Shown: positions 47,868 to 56,271 of the stretch, piece after piece
Layout of the letters: each line of letters starts with the position of its first letter
Position numbering within the stretch: the stretch's first letter is position 1
Source of the DNA: Comamonadaceae bacterium
Lineage (GTDB): Bacteria; Pseudomonadota; Gammaproteobacteria; Burkholderiales; Burkholderiaceae_C
NCBI GenBank assembly: GCA_947454955.1
Contig: CANGLW010000013.1
Span: 1-64,000 of the forward strand
Direction of reading: 5' to 3'
Length of the DNA: 64,000 bases
The notes under the pieces: generated by a model
Databases searched by the model: none
What the model was told of the DNA's origin: nothing
Seen by the model: only the letters and a program-made list of their open reading frames with translations
Position numbers and translations under genes: made by a program

Positions 47868-49325
47868 GTGCTGCTCACGTTGGTGCTCTTGTATTTGCTG
47901 GTGACCATCGCCATCGGATTGATGGCGGCCAAACGTGTCAAAAGCTCGGCCGATTTCGCCATTGCCGGGCGTGGTCTGCCGCTGGCCATGATCGTGACCA
48001 CCACCTTCGCCACCTGGTTCGGTTCGGAGACCGTGTTGGGCATCCCGGCCAAGTTCGTCAACGGTGGTTTGGGCAGCGTGGTGGAAGACCCCTTTGGCGC
48101 AGGCAGCTGCTTGATTTTGGTGGGCATGTTCTTCGCAGCGCGCCTATACCGCATGAACCTTTTGACCATCAGCGACTACTACCGCGAGCGCTATGGCCGA
48201 CTGGTGGAGGTGGTGTGCTCGGTCATCATCATGGTGAGTTATTTGGGCTGGGTCTCAGCGCAGGTCACCGCCTTGGGGCTGGTGTTCCATGTCTTGTCAG
48301 GTGAAGCCATCAGCGTGTCGCTGGGCATGGTGATTGGTGTGGTTTCTATTCTGGCTTACACGCTGTTTGGGGGCATGTGGTCTGTGGCGGTGACCGACTT
48401 CATCCAGATGATCATTTTGGTTGGCGGCCTGGCCATCCTGGCGGTGTTTGCCGGGCACCAAGCCGGTGGCGCTGACAAGGTGGTGGCCCTGGCGGTGAGC
48501 CGCGACATGTTCCACTTCTGGCCCGAGCCCAACTTCAAAGACGTGGTGTTTTTCTTTGCCGCAGCCATCACCATGATGCTGGGCTCGATCCCGCAGCAAG
48601 ATGTGTTTCAGCGCGTCATGTCGGCCAACAGCCTCAAGGCCGCCACGCGCGGACCGGTGATTGGCGGCATTTGCTACATCTTGTTCGCGTTCGTGCCCAT
48701 GTTTTTGGTCACCAGCGCGCTCATCATCATGCCCGAGCAAACCGAGGCGCTGCTCAAAGACGACCCACAAAAAATCCTACCCACCCTGGTCATTGAGCAC
48801 ATGCCGTTTGTGATGCAGGTGCTGTTTTTCGGCGCCTTGCTCTCGGCCATCAAGTCCTGCGCCTCGGCCACCTTGCTGGCCCCCAGCGTGACGTTTGTGG
48901 AAAACATCTGGCGCCAGTTCAGCCCCCGCATGAGCGACCAGCAAGAGCTGCGCACCATGCGCATCACCGTGCTGTGCTTCAGTGGCCTGGTGTTGACCTA
49001 TGCCATCCTCATGCAAGGCACCTCGATTTACGAGATGGTTTCAGGTGCTTACCAGGTCACCCTGGTTGGCGCCTTTGTGCCTCTGGTGGCCGGCCTGTAC
49101 TGGCAGCGCGCCACCACCCAGGGCGCGGTGTTTGCCATCGTGCTGGGGCTGTTGAGCTGGGGCGTGTTTTTGGCCACCCCCGCCGGTGAAGAGTTCCCCG
49201 CGCAGCTCGCAGGCGTCTTGGCCGCTGCGGTGGGCATGGTGGTGGGGTCGCTCGGCCCCCAGGCCATTGCCAGCAAGCACGCCTCGCACCACCGGCACGC
49301 GGGCATGAGCGAAGCTGGCGGCTAA
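47868..49325 (+). CDS. Sodium:solute symporter family protein (GTG start)
   Basis: 485-residue transporter with about 13 predicted membrane segments and the SSF-type opening 'SADFAIAGRGLPLAMIVTTTFATWFGSETVLGIPAKF'. The start is GTG 47868, preceded by a perfect AGGAGG; the ATG assumed by the ORF track lies 78 bases upstream inside ubiB. Located eight bases after ubiB. The solute is unknown. Proline/pantothenate-type SSF is the nearest class I can suggest. Confidence 0.9.
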   Translation: MLLTLVLLYLLVTIAIGLMAAKRVKSSADFAIAGRGLPLAMIVTTTFATWFGSETVLGIPAKFVNGGLGSVVEDPFGAGSCLILVGMFFAARLYRMNLLTISDYYRERYGRLVEVVCSVIIMVSYLGWVSAQVTALGLVFHVLSGEAISVSLGMVIGVVSILAYTLFGGMWSVAVTDFIQMIILVGGLAILAVFAGHQAGGADKVVALAVSRDMFHFWPEPNFKDVVFFFAAAITMMLGSIPQQDVFQRVMSANSLKAATRGPVIGGICYILFAFVPMFLVTSALIIMPEQTEALLKDDPQKILPTLVIEHMPFVMQVLFFGALLSAIKSCASATLLAPSVTFVENIWRQFSPRMSDQQELRTMRITVLCFSGLVLTYAILMQGTSIYEMVSGAYQVTLVGAFVPLVAGLYWQRATTQGAVFAIVLGLLSWGVFLATPAGEEFPAQLAGVLAAAVGMVVGSLGPQAIASKHASHHRHAGMSEAGG

Positions 49326-49450
49326 GCCCTTAGCTCAGCGGCGGCTCATGCAGCGATTAATTCTGCGGCCATGACGGCTGATCCGTCTGCCCCCATTTGA
49401 AGGGCTGTCAGATCGGCTGGCCACAGGCCCTTGAAGAGGGGGCAAGCGCC

Positions 49451-49456
49451 TATAAT
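49451..49456 (+). promoter_or_regulatory. Candidate -10 box before the FmdB-like gene
   Basis: Perfect TATAAT 37 bases before the start. The only TTGAAG upstream is 14 bases away, too close for a usual -35. Confidence 0.35.
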
Positions 49457-49492
49457 TAGGGGTTTTGCCCAACCACTGCCTCGACCTGCGCC

Positions 49493-49867
49493 ATGCCAAT
49501 TTACGCTTACAAATGCGACGCCTGCGGCCACGCCAAGGACGTTTTGCAAAAAATTTCTGATCCCGTCCTCACCGACTGCCCCGCTTGTGGGGCGGCCAGC
49601 TTTCAAAAGCAGGTCACGGCTGCGGGTTTTCAGCTCAAAGGTTCGGGCTGGTACGTGACCGATTTTCGTGGTGGCAACAGCGCCCCGGCGGGCGACAAAT
49701 CTGACGCCTCTGGCGCGCCCAGCACCGCGGTGGCACCGGCCACCACAGCCGCTAGCGCCACGCCCTCAAGCGCTGCGCCTACAGCGTCTACCCCCAGTGC
49801 TGCACCGACCACGGCACCGGCCGCCGCGCCTGCGGCTAACACACCTGCCTCCACCTCGGCCACCTGA
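49493..49867 (+). CDS. FmdB-family zinc ribbon protein
   Basis: 124 residues. The N-terminal half is a zinc ribbon with Cys8-Cys11 and Cys29-Cys32 ('MPIYAYKCDACG', 'DCPACGAASFQKQV'), as in FmdB putative regulators. The C-terminal half (about residues 65-124) is almost only Ala, Pro, Thr and Ser, a disordered tail of variable length. Function is not established; it lies next to DUF502 and aspS as in other Burkholderiales. Confidence 0.9.
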   Translation: MPIYAYKCDACGHAKDVLQKISDPVLTDCPACGAASFQKQVTAAGFQLKGSGWYVTDFRGGNSAPAGDKSDASGAPSTAVAPATTAASATPSSAAPTASTPSAAPTTAPAAAPAANTPASTSAT

Positions 49868-49875
49868 AAGCACCC

Positions 49876-50523
49876 ATGTCCAAATTACGCAAGTGGTTGT
49901 TTGCCGGTCTCTTGGTGATCGTCCCGCTGATCGTCACCGTTGGGGTGCTCGACTGGATGGTCACCACCCTGGACAAAACCCTGCAAATCTTGCCCCAAGC
50001 GTGGCAGCCCGATTTGCTGCTGGGCCTGCATGTGCCCGGGCTGGGCGTCTTGTTTGCTTTGCTGGTGCTGCTCATCATCGGCGCGCTGGCCTCGAACTTT
50101 GTGGGCAACAAACTGGTGAGCTGGTGGCACGCTTTGCTCAGCCGCATCCCGGTGGTGCGCAGCATTTACTCCGGCGTCAAACAAGTTTCCGACACCCTGT
50201 TTTCTGAGAAGGGCAACGCCTTTCGCCAAGCCCTTTTGGTGCAGTGGCCGCATGAAAACATGTGGACGATTGCTTTCCTGACCGGCACGCCCGGTGGCGA
50301 ACTCAGCAACCATTTGCGCGGCAACTACATCAGCGTGTATGTGCCCACCACCCCCAACCCCACCGGTGGCTATTTCGTGATGGTCAACAAAGACCGCTGC
50401 ATCGAACTCGAGATGAGTGTGGATGAAGCCCTGACCTATGTGATTTCCATGGGCGTGATCGTGCCCGGTGGTGCCAAGAACCCCTCCTTACAAGCGGCCC
50501 AAGGCCAAACCTCCAACAGCTGA
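49876..50523 (+). CDS. DUF502 family membrane protein
   Basis: 215 residues, two predicted membrane segments (about 5-30 and 55-80), then a soluble domain with 'RIPVVRSIYSGVKQVSDTLFS' and 'VYVPTTPNPTGGYFVMV', the DUF502 hallmarks. Function unknown. Eight bases after FmdB and nine before aspS, so probably one transcript. Confidence 0.9.
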   Translation: MSKLRKWLFAGLLVIVPLIVTVGVLDWMVTTLDKTLQILPQAWQPDLLLGLHVPGLGVLFALLVLLIIGALASNFVGNKLVSWWHALLSRIPVVRSIYSGVKQVSDTLFSEKGNAFRQALLVQWPHENMWTIAFLTGTPGGELSNHLRGNYISVYVPTTPNPTGGYFVMVNKDRCIELEMSVDEALTYVISMGVIVPGGAKNPSLQAAQGQTSNS

Positions 50524-50532
50524 AAGATTTTT

Positions 50533-52371
50533 ATGGCGATGCGCTCCCACTACTGCGGTCTGGTGACCGAGGCCCTGCTGGGCCAAAACGTGACCTTGTG
50601 CGGCTGGGTGAACCGCCGACGCGACCACGGTGGCGTGATTTTTGTGGACCTGCGCGACCGCGAAGGTTATGTGCAGGTGGTGTGCGACCCGGACCGCGCC
50701 GAGATGTTCAAGGCCGCTGAAGGCCTGCGCAACGAGTTCTGCATCCAGATCAAAGGCCTGGTGCGTGCTCGCCCTGAAGGCACCACCAATGACAAGCTCA
50801 AGAGTGGTCAAATTGAAGTGCTGTGCCACGAGTTGACGGTGCTCAACGCGTCGGTCACGCCCCCGTTCCAGTTGGACGAAGAGAACCTGTCGGAGACCAC
50901 GCGCCTGACCCACCGTGTGCTGGATCTGCGCCGCCCCTACATGCAAAACAACCTGATGCTGCGCTACCGCGTGGCCATGGAAGTGCGCAAGTTTTTGGAT
51001 GCGAACGGCTTCATCGACATTGAAACGCCCATGCTCACCAAGAGCACACCCGAAGGCGCGCGTGACTACCTGGTGCCCAGCCGCGTGCATGACGGCCAGT
51101 TTTTCGCGCTGCCCCAGTCGCCCCAGTTGTTCAAGCAGCTCTTGATGGTGGCCGGTTACGACCGCTACTACCAAATCACCAAATGCTTCCGTGACGAAGA
51201 CCTGCGCGCAGACCGCCAGCCTGAATTCACCCAGATCGATATTGAAACCTCGTTCCTGACCGAAGAAGACATCCGCGAGATGTTCCAGGGCATGATCACC
51301 TCGGTGTTCAAAAACACCATCGGTGTGGACCTGGGCGAGTTCCCGGTCATGACCTACCAGGACGCCATGCACCTGTATGGTTCCGACAAGCCCGACCTGC
51401 GTGTGAACCTGCAGTTCACCGAGTTGACCGACGTCATGAAAGACGTGGACTTCAAGGTGTTCTCCGGTGCGGCCAACATGAAGGGCGGCCGCGTGGTGGC
51501 CTTGCGCGTGCCTGGCGGCTCGGTCGAAGGCGGCGGTATCAGCCGCGGCGAGATTGACGCTTACACCGAGTTCGTGAAGATTTACGGCGCCAAGGGCTTG
51601 GCCTATATCCGTGTGAACGATGCTGCCAAAGGGCCAGACCTTGAAGGCCCCTCGCGGTGGCCGGGTCTGCAATCCCCCATCGTCAAAAACATCCACGACG
51701 CGGCTTTGCAAGCGGTACTCGAGCGCACTGGCGCGCAAGACGGCGACTTGATTTTCTTTGGCGCTGACAAAGAAAAAATCGTCAACGACGCCATCGGTGC
51801 CTTGCGCATCAAGGTGGGCCACAGCGAGTTTGGCAAGAAGAACGGTTTGTTCACCGCGGGCTGGCGCCCGATGTGGGTGGTGGACTTCCCCATGTTCGAG
51901 TTCGACGAAGAGAACGACCGCTACACCGCGGTGCACCACCCCTTCACCGCGCCCAAAGAAGGCCACGAGGACTGGATGGTCACAGCGCCTGAGAAGTGCA
52001 TCTCGCAAGGCTACGACATGGTCTTGAATGGCTGGGAAATGGGCGGCGGCTCGGTGCGTATCCACCGCGCCGACGTGCAGCAAAAAGTGTTCGATGCCCT
52101 GAAAATCACGCCTGAAGAAGCACAGATGAAATTTGGCTTCTTGCTCGACGCGCTGCAGTACGGCGCGCCCCCGCACGGTGGTTTGGCCTTCGGTCTGGAC
52201 CGTATCGTGACCTTGATGACCGGTGCCGAGTCGATCCGCGACGTGATTGCTTTCCCCAAAACCCAGCGCGCCCAGTGCTTGCTCACCCAAGCGCCGAGCC
52301 CTGTGGACGAGAAGCAGCTGCGCGAATTACACATTCGCCTGCGCAACCCCGACGCGGTCAAAACCGCTTAA
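50533..52371 (+). CDS. aspS: Aspartyl-tRNA synthetase
   Basis: 612-residue bacterial-type class II synthetase: OB-fold anticodon domain ('[26 protein letters not shown]'), catalytic domain with '[18 protein letters not shown]' (motif 2), the bacterial GAD insertion (about 290-420), and motif 3 '[10 protein letters not shown]'. Whether it is discriminating or also charges tRNA-Asn depends on gatCAB elsewhere. Ends with a strong terminator. Confidence 0.97.
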   Translation: MAMRSHYCGLVTEALLGQNVTLCGWVNRRRDHGGVIFVDLRDREGYVQVVCDPDRAEMFKAAEGLRNEFCIQIKGLVRARPEGTTNDKLKSGQIEVLCHELTVLNASVTPPFQLDEENLSETTRLTHRVLDLRRPYMQNNLMLRYRVAMEVRKFLDANGFIDIETPMLTKSTPEGARDYLVPSRVHDGQFFALPQSPQLFKQLLMVAGYDRYYQITKCFRDEDLRADRQPEFTQIDIETSFLTEEDIREMFQGMITSVFKNTIGVDLGEFPVMTYQDAMHLYGSDKPDLRVNLQFTELTDVMKDVDFKVFSGAANMKGGRVVALRVPGGSVEGGGISRGEIDAYTEFVKIYGAKGLAYIRVNDAAKGPDLEGPSRWPGLQSPIVKNIHDAALQAVLERTGAQDGDLIFFGADKEKIVNDAIGALRIKVGHSEFGKKNGLFTAGWRPMWVVDFPMFEFDEENDRYTAVHHPFTAPKEGHEDWMVTAPEKCISQGYDMVLNGWEMGGGSVRIHRADVQQKVFDALKITPEEAQMKFGFLLDALQYGAPPHGGLAFGLDRIVTLMTGAESIRDVIAFPKTQRAQCLLTQAPSPVDEKQLRELHIRLRNPDAVKTA

Positions 52372-52438
52372 GGTCTGCGGCAAGCTTGCTGCAGGTCAAG
52401 ATAGCCTCAGGCGCTTTAGCCTGGTCTGCTGCACAATC

Positions 52439-52467
52439 AAAGGACGCCTTGATGGCGTCCTTTTTTT
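52439..52467 (+). terminator. Intrinsic terminator after aspS
   Basis: AAGGACGCC-TTGAT-GGCGTCC followed by seven T. Confidence 0.9.
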
Positions 52468-52532
52468 GTGCCCATTTTTTGCCTCATGTTGTGCAAGCTC
52501 ATGACGACTGTCTGAAGGTAAACATGAAAATT

Positions 52533-52549
52533 GCTACCAAAATAATAGC
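52533..52549 (+). repeat. 17-bp dyad element just before nudB
   Basis: GCTACCAAAATAATAGC, ending three bases before the nudB ATG. Very close to the copy at 12099-12115. Confidence 0.6.
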
Positions 52550-52552
52550 TGC

Positions 52553-53029
52553 ATGAGCATGCCCCACAAGATCCCGGCCTCGGTTTTGGTGGTCATCCAC
52601 ACCCCGCAACTGGAGGTGCTGCTGATACGCCGCGCCGATGGCGAGCCCGACCTGCCTTTTTGGCAATCGGTCACCGGCAGCAAAGACCATGTGGATGAGC
52701 CCTGGGCGCAAACCGCAGCGCGCGAGGTGTGGGAAGAAACCGGCATCGACTGCCGCCCCGGCACCGCCTTGGCAGACCAGTTGCGCGATTGGGCCATGGA
52801 AAATGTCTACGAAATCTACCCCCGCTGGCGGCACCGCTATGCCCCGGGTGTGACGCACAACACCGAGCGCTTGTTTGGCTTGCAGGTGCCCGAATGTGTG
52901 CCGGTGACCTTGAGCCCGCGCGAACACACCGCGTTTGAATGGTTGCCCCACCACGAGGCAGCCCAGCGTTGCTACTCGCCCAGCAACGCCGAAGCCTGTT
53001 TGTGGCTGCCCCGAATGTTAGCTACATGA
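52553..53029 (+). CDS. nudB: Dihydroneopterin triphosphate diphosphatase (Nudix)
   Basis: 158-residue Nudix enzyme of folate synthesis that removes pyrophosphate from the FolE product. The Nudix box is 'GSKDHVDEPWAQTAAREVW' continuing EETGI; 'FWQSVTGS' before it is typical of NudB. The aspS-nudB order is also found in E. coli. The stop overlaps the next start. folE, the previous pathway step, lies about 2 kb downstream in this window. Confidence 0.9.
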   Translation: MSMPHKIPASVLVVIHTPQLEVLLIRRADGEPDLPFWQSVTGSKDHVDEPWAQTAAREVWEETGIDCRPGTALADQLRDWAMENVYEIYPRWRHRYAPGVTHNTERLFGLQVPECVPVTLSPREHTAFEWLPHHEAAQRCYSPSNAEACLWLPRMLAT

Positions 53030-53772
53030 CATTTCGCGAGACATCCGTCCTGCGTGTGGTGAGCTACAACATCCACAAAGGCGTGCAGGGGGTGGGGCCG
53101 GCACGGCGGCTGGCCATCCATGACCTGGCGCAGGCGGTGGCCGGTTTGAACGCCGACCTGATTGCCCTGCAAGAGGTCAGCGCTTTTCACCACCGCGAGG
53201 CGCTGTTTTTCCCCCATTGGCCTAGCCAACCGCAAGCAGATGTGTTGGCCCCGCCGGGCTTTCATGCGATCTACCGCAGCAACGCCATCACCCGCCATGG
53301 CGAGCATGGCAATGCTTTGCTCTCGCGCTGGCCGGTGCATGCGCATCAGCATGAAGACATGTCCGACCACCGCTTTGAGCAGCGCGGCCTCTTGCACTGC
53401 GAACTTGACTGGCAAGGCCGTACCCTGCATGTGGTGGTGGTGCATTTGGGTTTGATACGCGCCAGCCGCGCACGCCAGGTCACACAGCTGATGGACTTCA
53501 TCGCGCGTGAGGTGCCCACCCATGAACCCTTGCTGGTGGCCGGCGACTTCAATGACTGGGGCTTGCGCAGCACCCGCACGCTGGCTGGCGTGGGCTTGCA
53601 CAGCGCGCAAGCCGGGCAGCACCCCACCTTCCCCGCGCGCTTGCCGCTGGCGCAGCTCGACCATGTGTACGCCCGCGGCTTGCACGTCACGCAGGTGGAG
53701 GTGCCGCGCGGACGGGCCTGGTGGCGCCTGTCGGACCACCTGCCCATCATCGTGAGCCTGACCCTGCCATGA
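53026..53772 (+). CDS. Endonuclease/exonuclease/phosphatase (EEP) family protein
   Basis: 248 residues from ATG 53026 (ATGA overlap with nudB). All EEP motifs are present: 'VVSYNIHKG', 'DLIALQEV', 'VAGDFNDWG', 'LDHVYARG' and 'LSDHLPI'. No signal peptide. Like E. coli YbhP it is paired with a ClsB-type cardiolipin synthase, so a phosphodiester in lipid metabolism is a possible substrate, but this is only an association. Confidence 0.9.
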   Translation: MTFRETSVLRVVSYNIHKGVQGVGPARRLAIHDLAQAVAGLNADLIALQEVSAFHHREALFFPHWPSQPQADVLAPPGFHAIYRSNAITRHGEHGNALLSRWPVHAHQHEDMSDHRFEQRGLLHCELDWQGRTLHVVVVHLGLIRASRARQVTQLMDFIAREVPTHEPLLVAGDFNDWGLRSTRTLAGVGLHSAQAGQHPTFPARLPLAQLDHVYARGLHVTQVEVPRGRAWWRLSDHLPIIVSLTLP

Positions 53773-55046
53773 GCCAGCGCATCTTGCCCATGCTGGCGCC
53801 GGGCCACCACATCGAGTTGCTTGAAGGCGGCGACGCTTATTTTCCCGCGCTCATCCAAGCCATGGACGCAGCGCTGCACGAGGTGCGGCTGGAGACCTAC
53901 ATCTTCAACGACGACGCCTCGGGCCAACAGGTCATGCAAGCCTTGATTCGCGCCGCACAGCGGGGCTTGCGGGTGTATTTGACGGTCGATGGCCTGGGCA
54001 CGCCGCACTTGCCCCAACCCTGGTTGCAGGCACTCACCCAAGCGGGCGGGCAGTATTTGCAGTTCCGCCCCCTGGGCCGCTTGGGGCTGCTCTTGCCTGG
54101 CCAGTGGCGGCGTTTGCACCGCAAGCTCGCGCTCATCGACAACGAGTTGGCGTTTTGCGGCGGCATCAATGTGTTGGACGATTGGCTCGAACCCGGCGAG
54201 CCCCCGCTCACAGCCCCGCGCTTTGACTTTGCGGTGGCGGTGCGTGGCCCCCTGGTGGCCCAGGTGGCCACAGTCATGAAGCAACTCTGGTGGCGCGCCC
54301 GCGCGGTGCAGTCGGCCCGCGATGTGGACTTTCGCGGGGGCTGGGAAGCCCTGCAAAACGTGGCCAGTGCCCGCGGCCCAAGGGCCTCAGCCTCGAATGC
54401 GGCTAGAAGCGCGAGCAAATCTTCAGCGCCGTTGAAGAGCCGTGGGGCAGGGCAGGCGTCATTGACGTCCATGCCGGTGCGCGCTGCGCTGCTGCTGCGC
54501 GACAACGTGCGCCACCGCACACAAATTGAGCGGGCTTACCGCAAAGCCATCGGCAGCGCGCGGCAAGACATCTTGATTGCCAACGCTTACTTTCTGCCCG
54601 GTCGGCGTTTGCGCCAGGCCCTCATCCGCGCGGCACAACGCGGGGTGCGGGTGCGCTTGTTGCTCTTGGCCCAGTTCAGCTGGCCGCTGCAAGCCAACGC
54701 GGTGCGCTGGATGTACCGCCCGCTGATGGACGCTGGGGTGGAAATCCATGAATACGCTTCGAGCTTTTTGCACGCCAAGGTGGCGGTGGTGGACGGGCAA
54801 TGGGCCACGGTGGGCTCGTCCAACCTCGACCCTTTGAGCCTGCTCTTGGCCCGCGAAGCCAATGTGGTGGTGCAAGACCCGGTGTTTGGCGCTCAGCTGC
54901 GCGAGCGTTTGCTGCAAGCCCTGGCCCAAGACGGGCGGGTGGTGGACCGCGCTGCGGTCGATGTGCCGCCCTGGAGCCGCTGGCTGGACCACCTGGCTTT
55001 TGCCTTGCTCAGGCTCATGGTGGTCATTGCCGGGCGCAGGTATTGA
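53769..55046 (+). CDS. clsB: Cardiolipin synthase B-like phospholipase D family protein
   Basis: 425 residues with two HKD motifs: 'LHRKLALIDNE' (about residue 120) and 'LHAKVAVVDGQ' (about 335), the PLD catalytic pair that exchanges phosphatidyl groups. Start ATG 53769 overlaps the EEP stop. A low-complexity Ser/Ala/Arg linker (about 200-235) separates the two halves, longer than I would expect for E. coli ClsB. Acts at the inner membrane. Confidence 0.92.
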   Translation: MSQRILPMLAPGHHIELLEGGDAYFPALIQAMDAALHEVRLETYIFNDDASGQQVMQALIRAAQRGLRVYLTVDGLGTPHLPQPWLQALTQAGGQYLQFRPLGRLGLLLPGQWRRLHRKLALIDNELAFCGGINVLDDWLEPGEPPLTAPRFDFAVAVRGPLVAQVATVMKQLWWRARAVQSARDVDFRGGWEALQNVASARGPRASASNAARSASKSSAPLKSRGAGQASLTSMPVRAALLLRDNVRHRTQIERAYRKAIGSARQDILIANAYFLPGRRLRQALIRAAQRGVRVRLLLLAQFSWPLQANAVRWMYRPLMDAGVEIHEYASSFLHAKVAVVDGQWATVGSSNLDPLSLLLAREANVVVQDPVFGAQLRERLLQALAQDGRVVDRAAVDVPPWSRWLDHLAFALLRLMVVIAGRRY

Positions 55047-55121
55047 TCTGGTGCAAGGCGTCAAGCGTCGGGCCAACAACAATTTCATTTATCGACATTG
55101 ATTCGCTGTTAGCATAAGGGG

Positions 55122-55838
55122 ATGTCTGATTTACCCACTTCTGGCCCGCACGCCCATGAGGGCGTGCCTGTCTCGGTCAAAATCCGCGAGCGCATCATGG
55201 CGGCGCGCAAGCGTTTCAATGCCAATGACAACATCGCCGAGTTCATCCAGCCCGGTGAACTTGAGCAGTTGCTCGACGAAGTCACCGGCAAAATGGAAGG
55301 TGTGCTCGACAGCTTGGTGATTGACACCGAGCGCGACCACAACACCGGTGACACCGCGCGCCGCGTGGCCAAGATGTACGTCAACGAGGTGTTTCGCGGC
55401 CGCTATGTGCATGGCCCGAGCATCACCGAATTCCCCAATGCTGAGCACCTCAACGAGCTCATGATCGTGGGGCCAATCACCGTGCGCAGCGCCTGTTCGC
55501 ACCATTTCTGCCCGGTCATCGGCAAGATCTGGATCGGCGTGCTGCCCAACGAACACACCAATGTGATTGGTCTGTCCAAATACGCCCGCCTGGCCGAGTG
55601 GATCATGGGTCGCCCCCAGATTCAGGAGGAGGCGGTGGTGCAACTGGCCGACCTGATTCAGCAAAAAACCCAACCCGATGGCCTGGCCATCGTGATGGAA
55701 GCCAGCCACTACTGCATGGCCTGGCGCGGTGTGAAAGACATGGACAGCAAGATGATCAACTCGGTCATGCGCGGTGTGTTTTTGAAAGACGCGAATTTGC
55801 GTCGTGAATTTTTGTCCCTGATCCCAAGGAACAGCTGA
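55122..55838 (+). CDS. folE: GTP cyclohydrolase I (type IA)
   Basis: First step of tetrahydrofolate synthesis, GTP to dihydroneopterin triphosphate. 238 residues. Zinc/active-site segment 'SACSHHFCPVIGKIWIGV' (the CxHH motif) and the later Cys in 'ASHYCMAWRGV' are present; the C-terminus 'NLRREFLSLI' matches the family. Some positions differ from the common E. coli-like form (e.g. 'AEWIMGRPQIQEEAV' in place of the usual 'ARRxQVQERLT'), so it may be a specialised paralogue. The BLUF gene starts one base after its stop. Confidence 0.92.
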   Translation: MSDLPTSGPHAHEGVPVSVKIRERIMAARKRFNANDNIAEFIQPGELEQLLDEVTGKMEGVLDSLVIDTERDHNTGDTARRVAKMYVNEVFRGRYVHGPSITEFPNAEHLNELMIVGPITVRSACSHHFCPVIGKIWIGVLPNEHTNVIGLSKYARLAEWIMGRPQIQEEAVVQLADLIQQKTQPDGLAIVMEASHYCMAWRGVKDMDSKMINSVMRGVFLKDANLRREFLSLIPRNS

Positions 55839-55839
55839 T

Positions 55840-56262
55840 ATGTTGGTACGTTTGCTTTATGTGAGCCGTGCGGTTGACACCTCGAGCGAGATGATCGAGA
55901 CCATCCTCACCAAGTCCCGCTCCCACAACCCCTCAAGCGGTATCACCGGCATTCTTTGCTATGGCGGCGGTATTTTTCTGCAGGCCATCGAAGGCGGCCG
56001 CTCTGCGGTGAGCGATCTGTACCGCATCATCCAAAACGACGCACGCCACAAGGATGTTGAGTTGCTGCATTTTGAAGAAATCACCGAGCGACGCTTCAGC
56101 GGCTGGACGATGGGTCAGGTCAACCTCACCAAAATCAATACCTCGATTTTGTTGAAGTATTCCGAAAGGCCCGAGCTTGACCCGTACGCGGTGTCGGGCA
56201 AAGTGTCCATGGCCCTTTTGGAAGAGCTCATGGCCACCGCCTCGATCATCGGCCGCGCTTGA
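55840..56262 (+). CDS. Short BLUF-domain blue-light photoreceptor
   Basis: 140-residue single-domain BLUF protein (blue light using FAD). Photocycle residues are all present in the right places: Tyr7 (LLYVSRA), Asn30, Gln48 in 'IFLQAIEG', and Trp89/Met91 in 'FSGWTMG'. There is no output domain, so like PixD/YcgF-N type short BLUFs it must signal through a partner protein. The ATG follows the folE stop by one base, which indicates translational coupling, and a DUF429 frame follows nine bases after its TGA. Confidence 0.96.
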   Translation: MLVRLLYVSRAVDTSSEMIETILTKSRSHNPSSGITGILCYGGGIFLQAIEGGRSAVSDLYRIIQNDARHKDVELLHFEEITERRFSGWTMGQVNLTKINTSILLKYSERPELDPYAVSGKVSMALLEELMATASIIGRA

Positions 56263-56271
56263 ACGTCAGGT

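Noticed and set aside
50488-52290. 600-residue minus-strand ORF opposite aspS
   Set aside because: Antisense shadow of aspS; no motifs.
55047-55121. Light-regulator (LitR/CarH-type) operator before folE
   Set aside because: I looked for an inverted repeat or a good promoter and saw none convincing. TAGCAT as a -10 has no matching -35.
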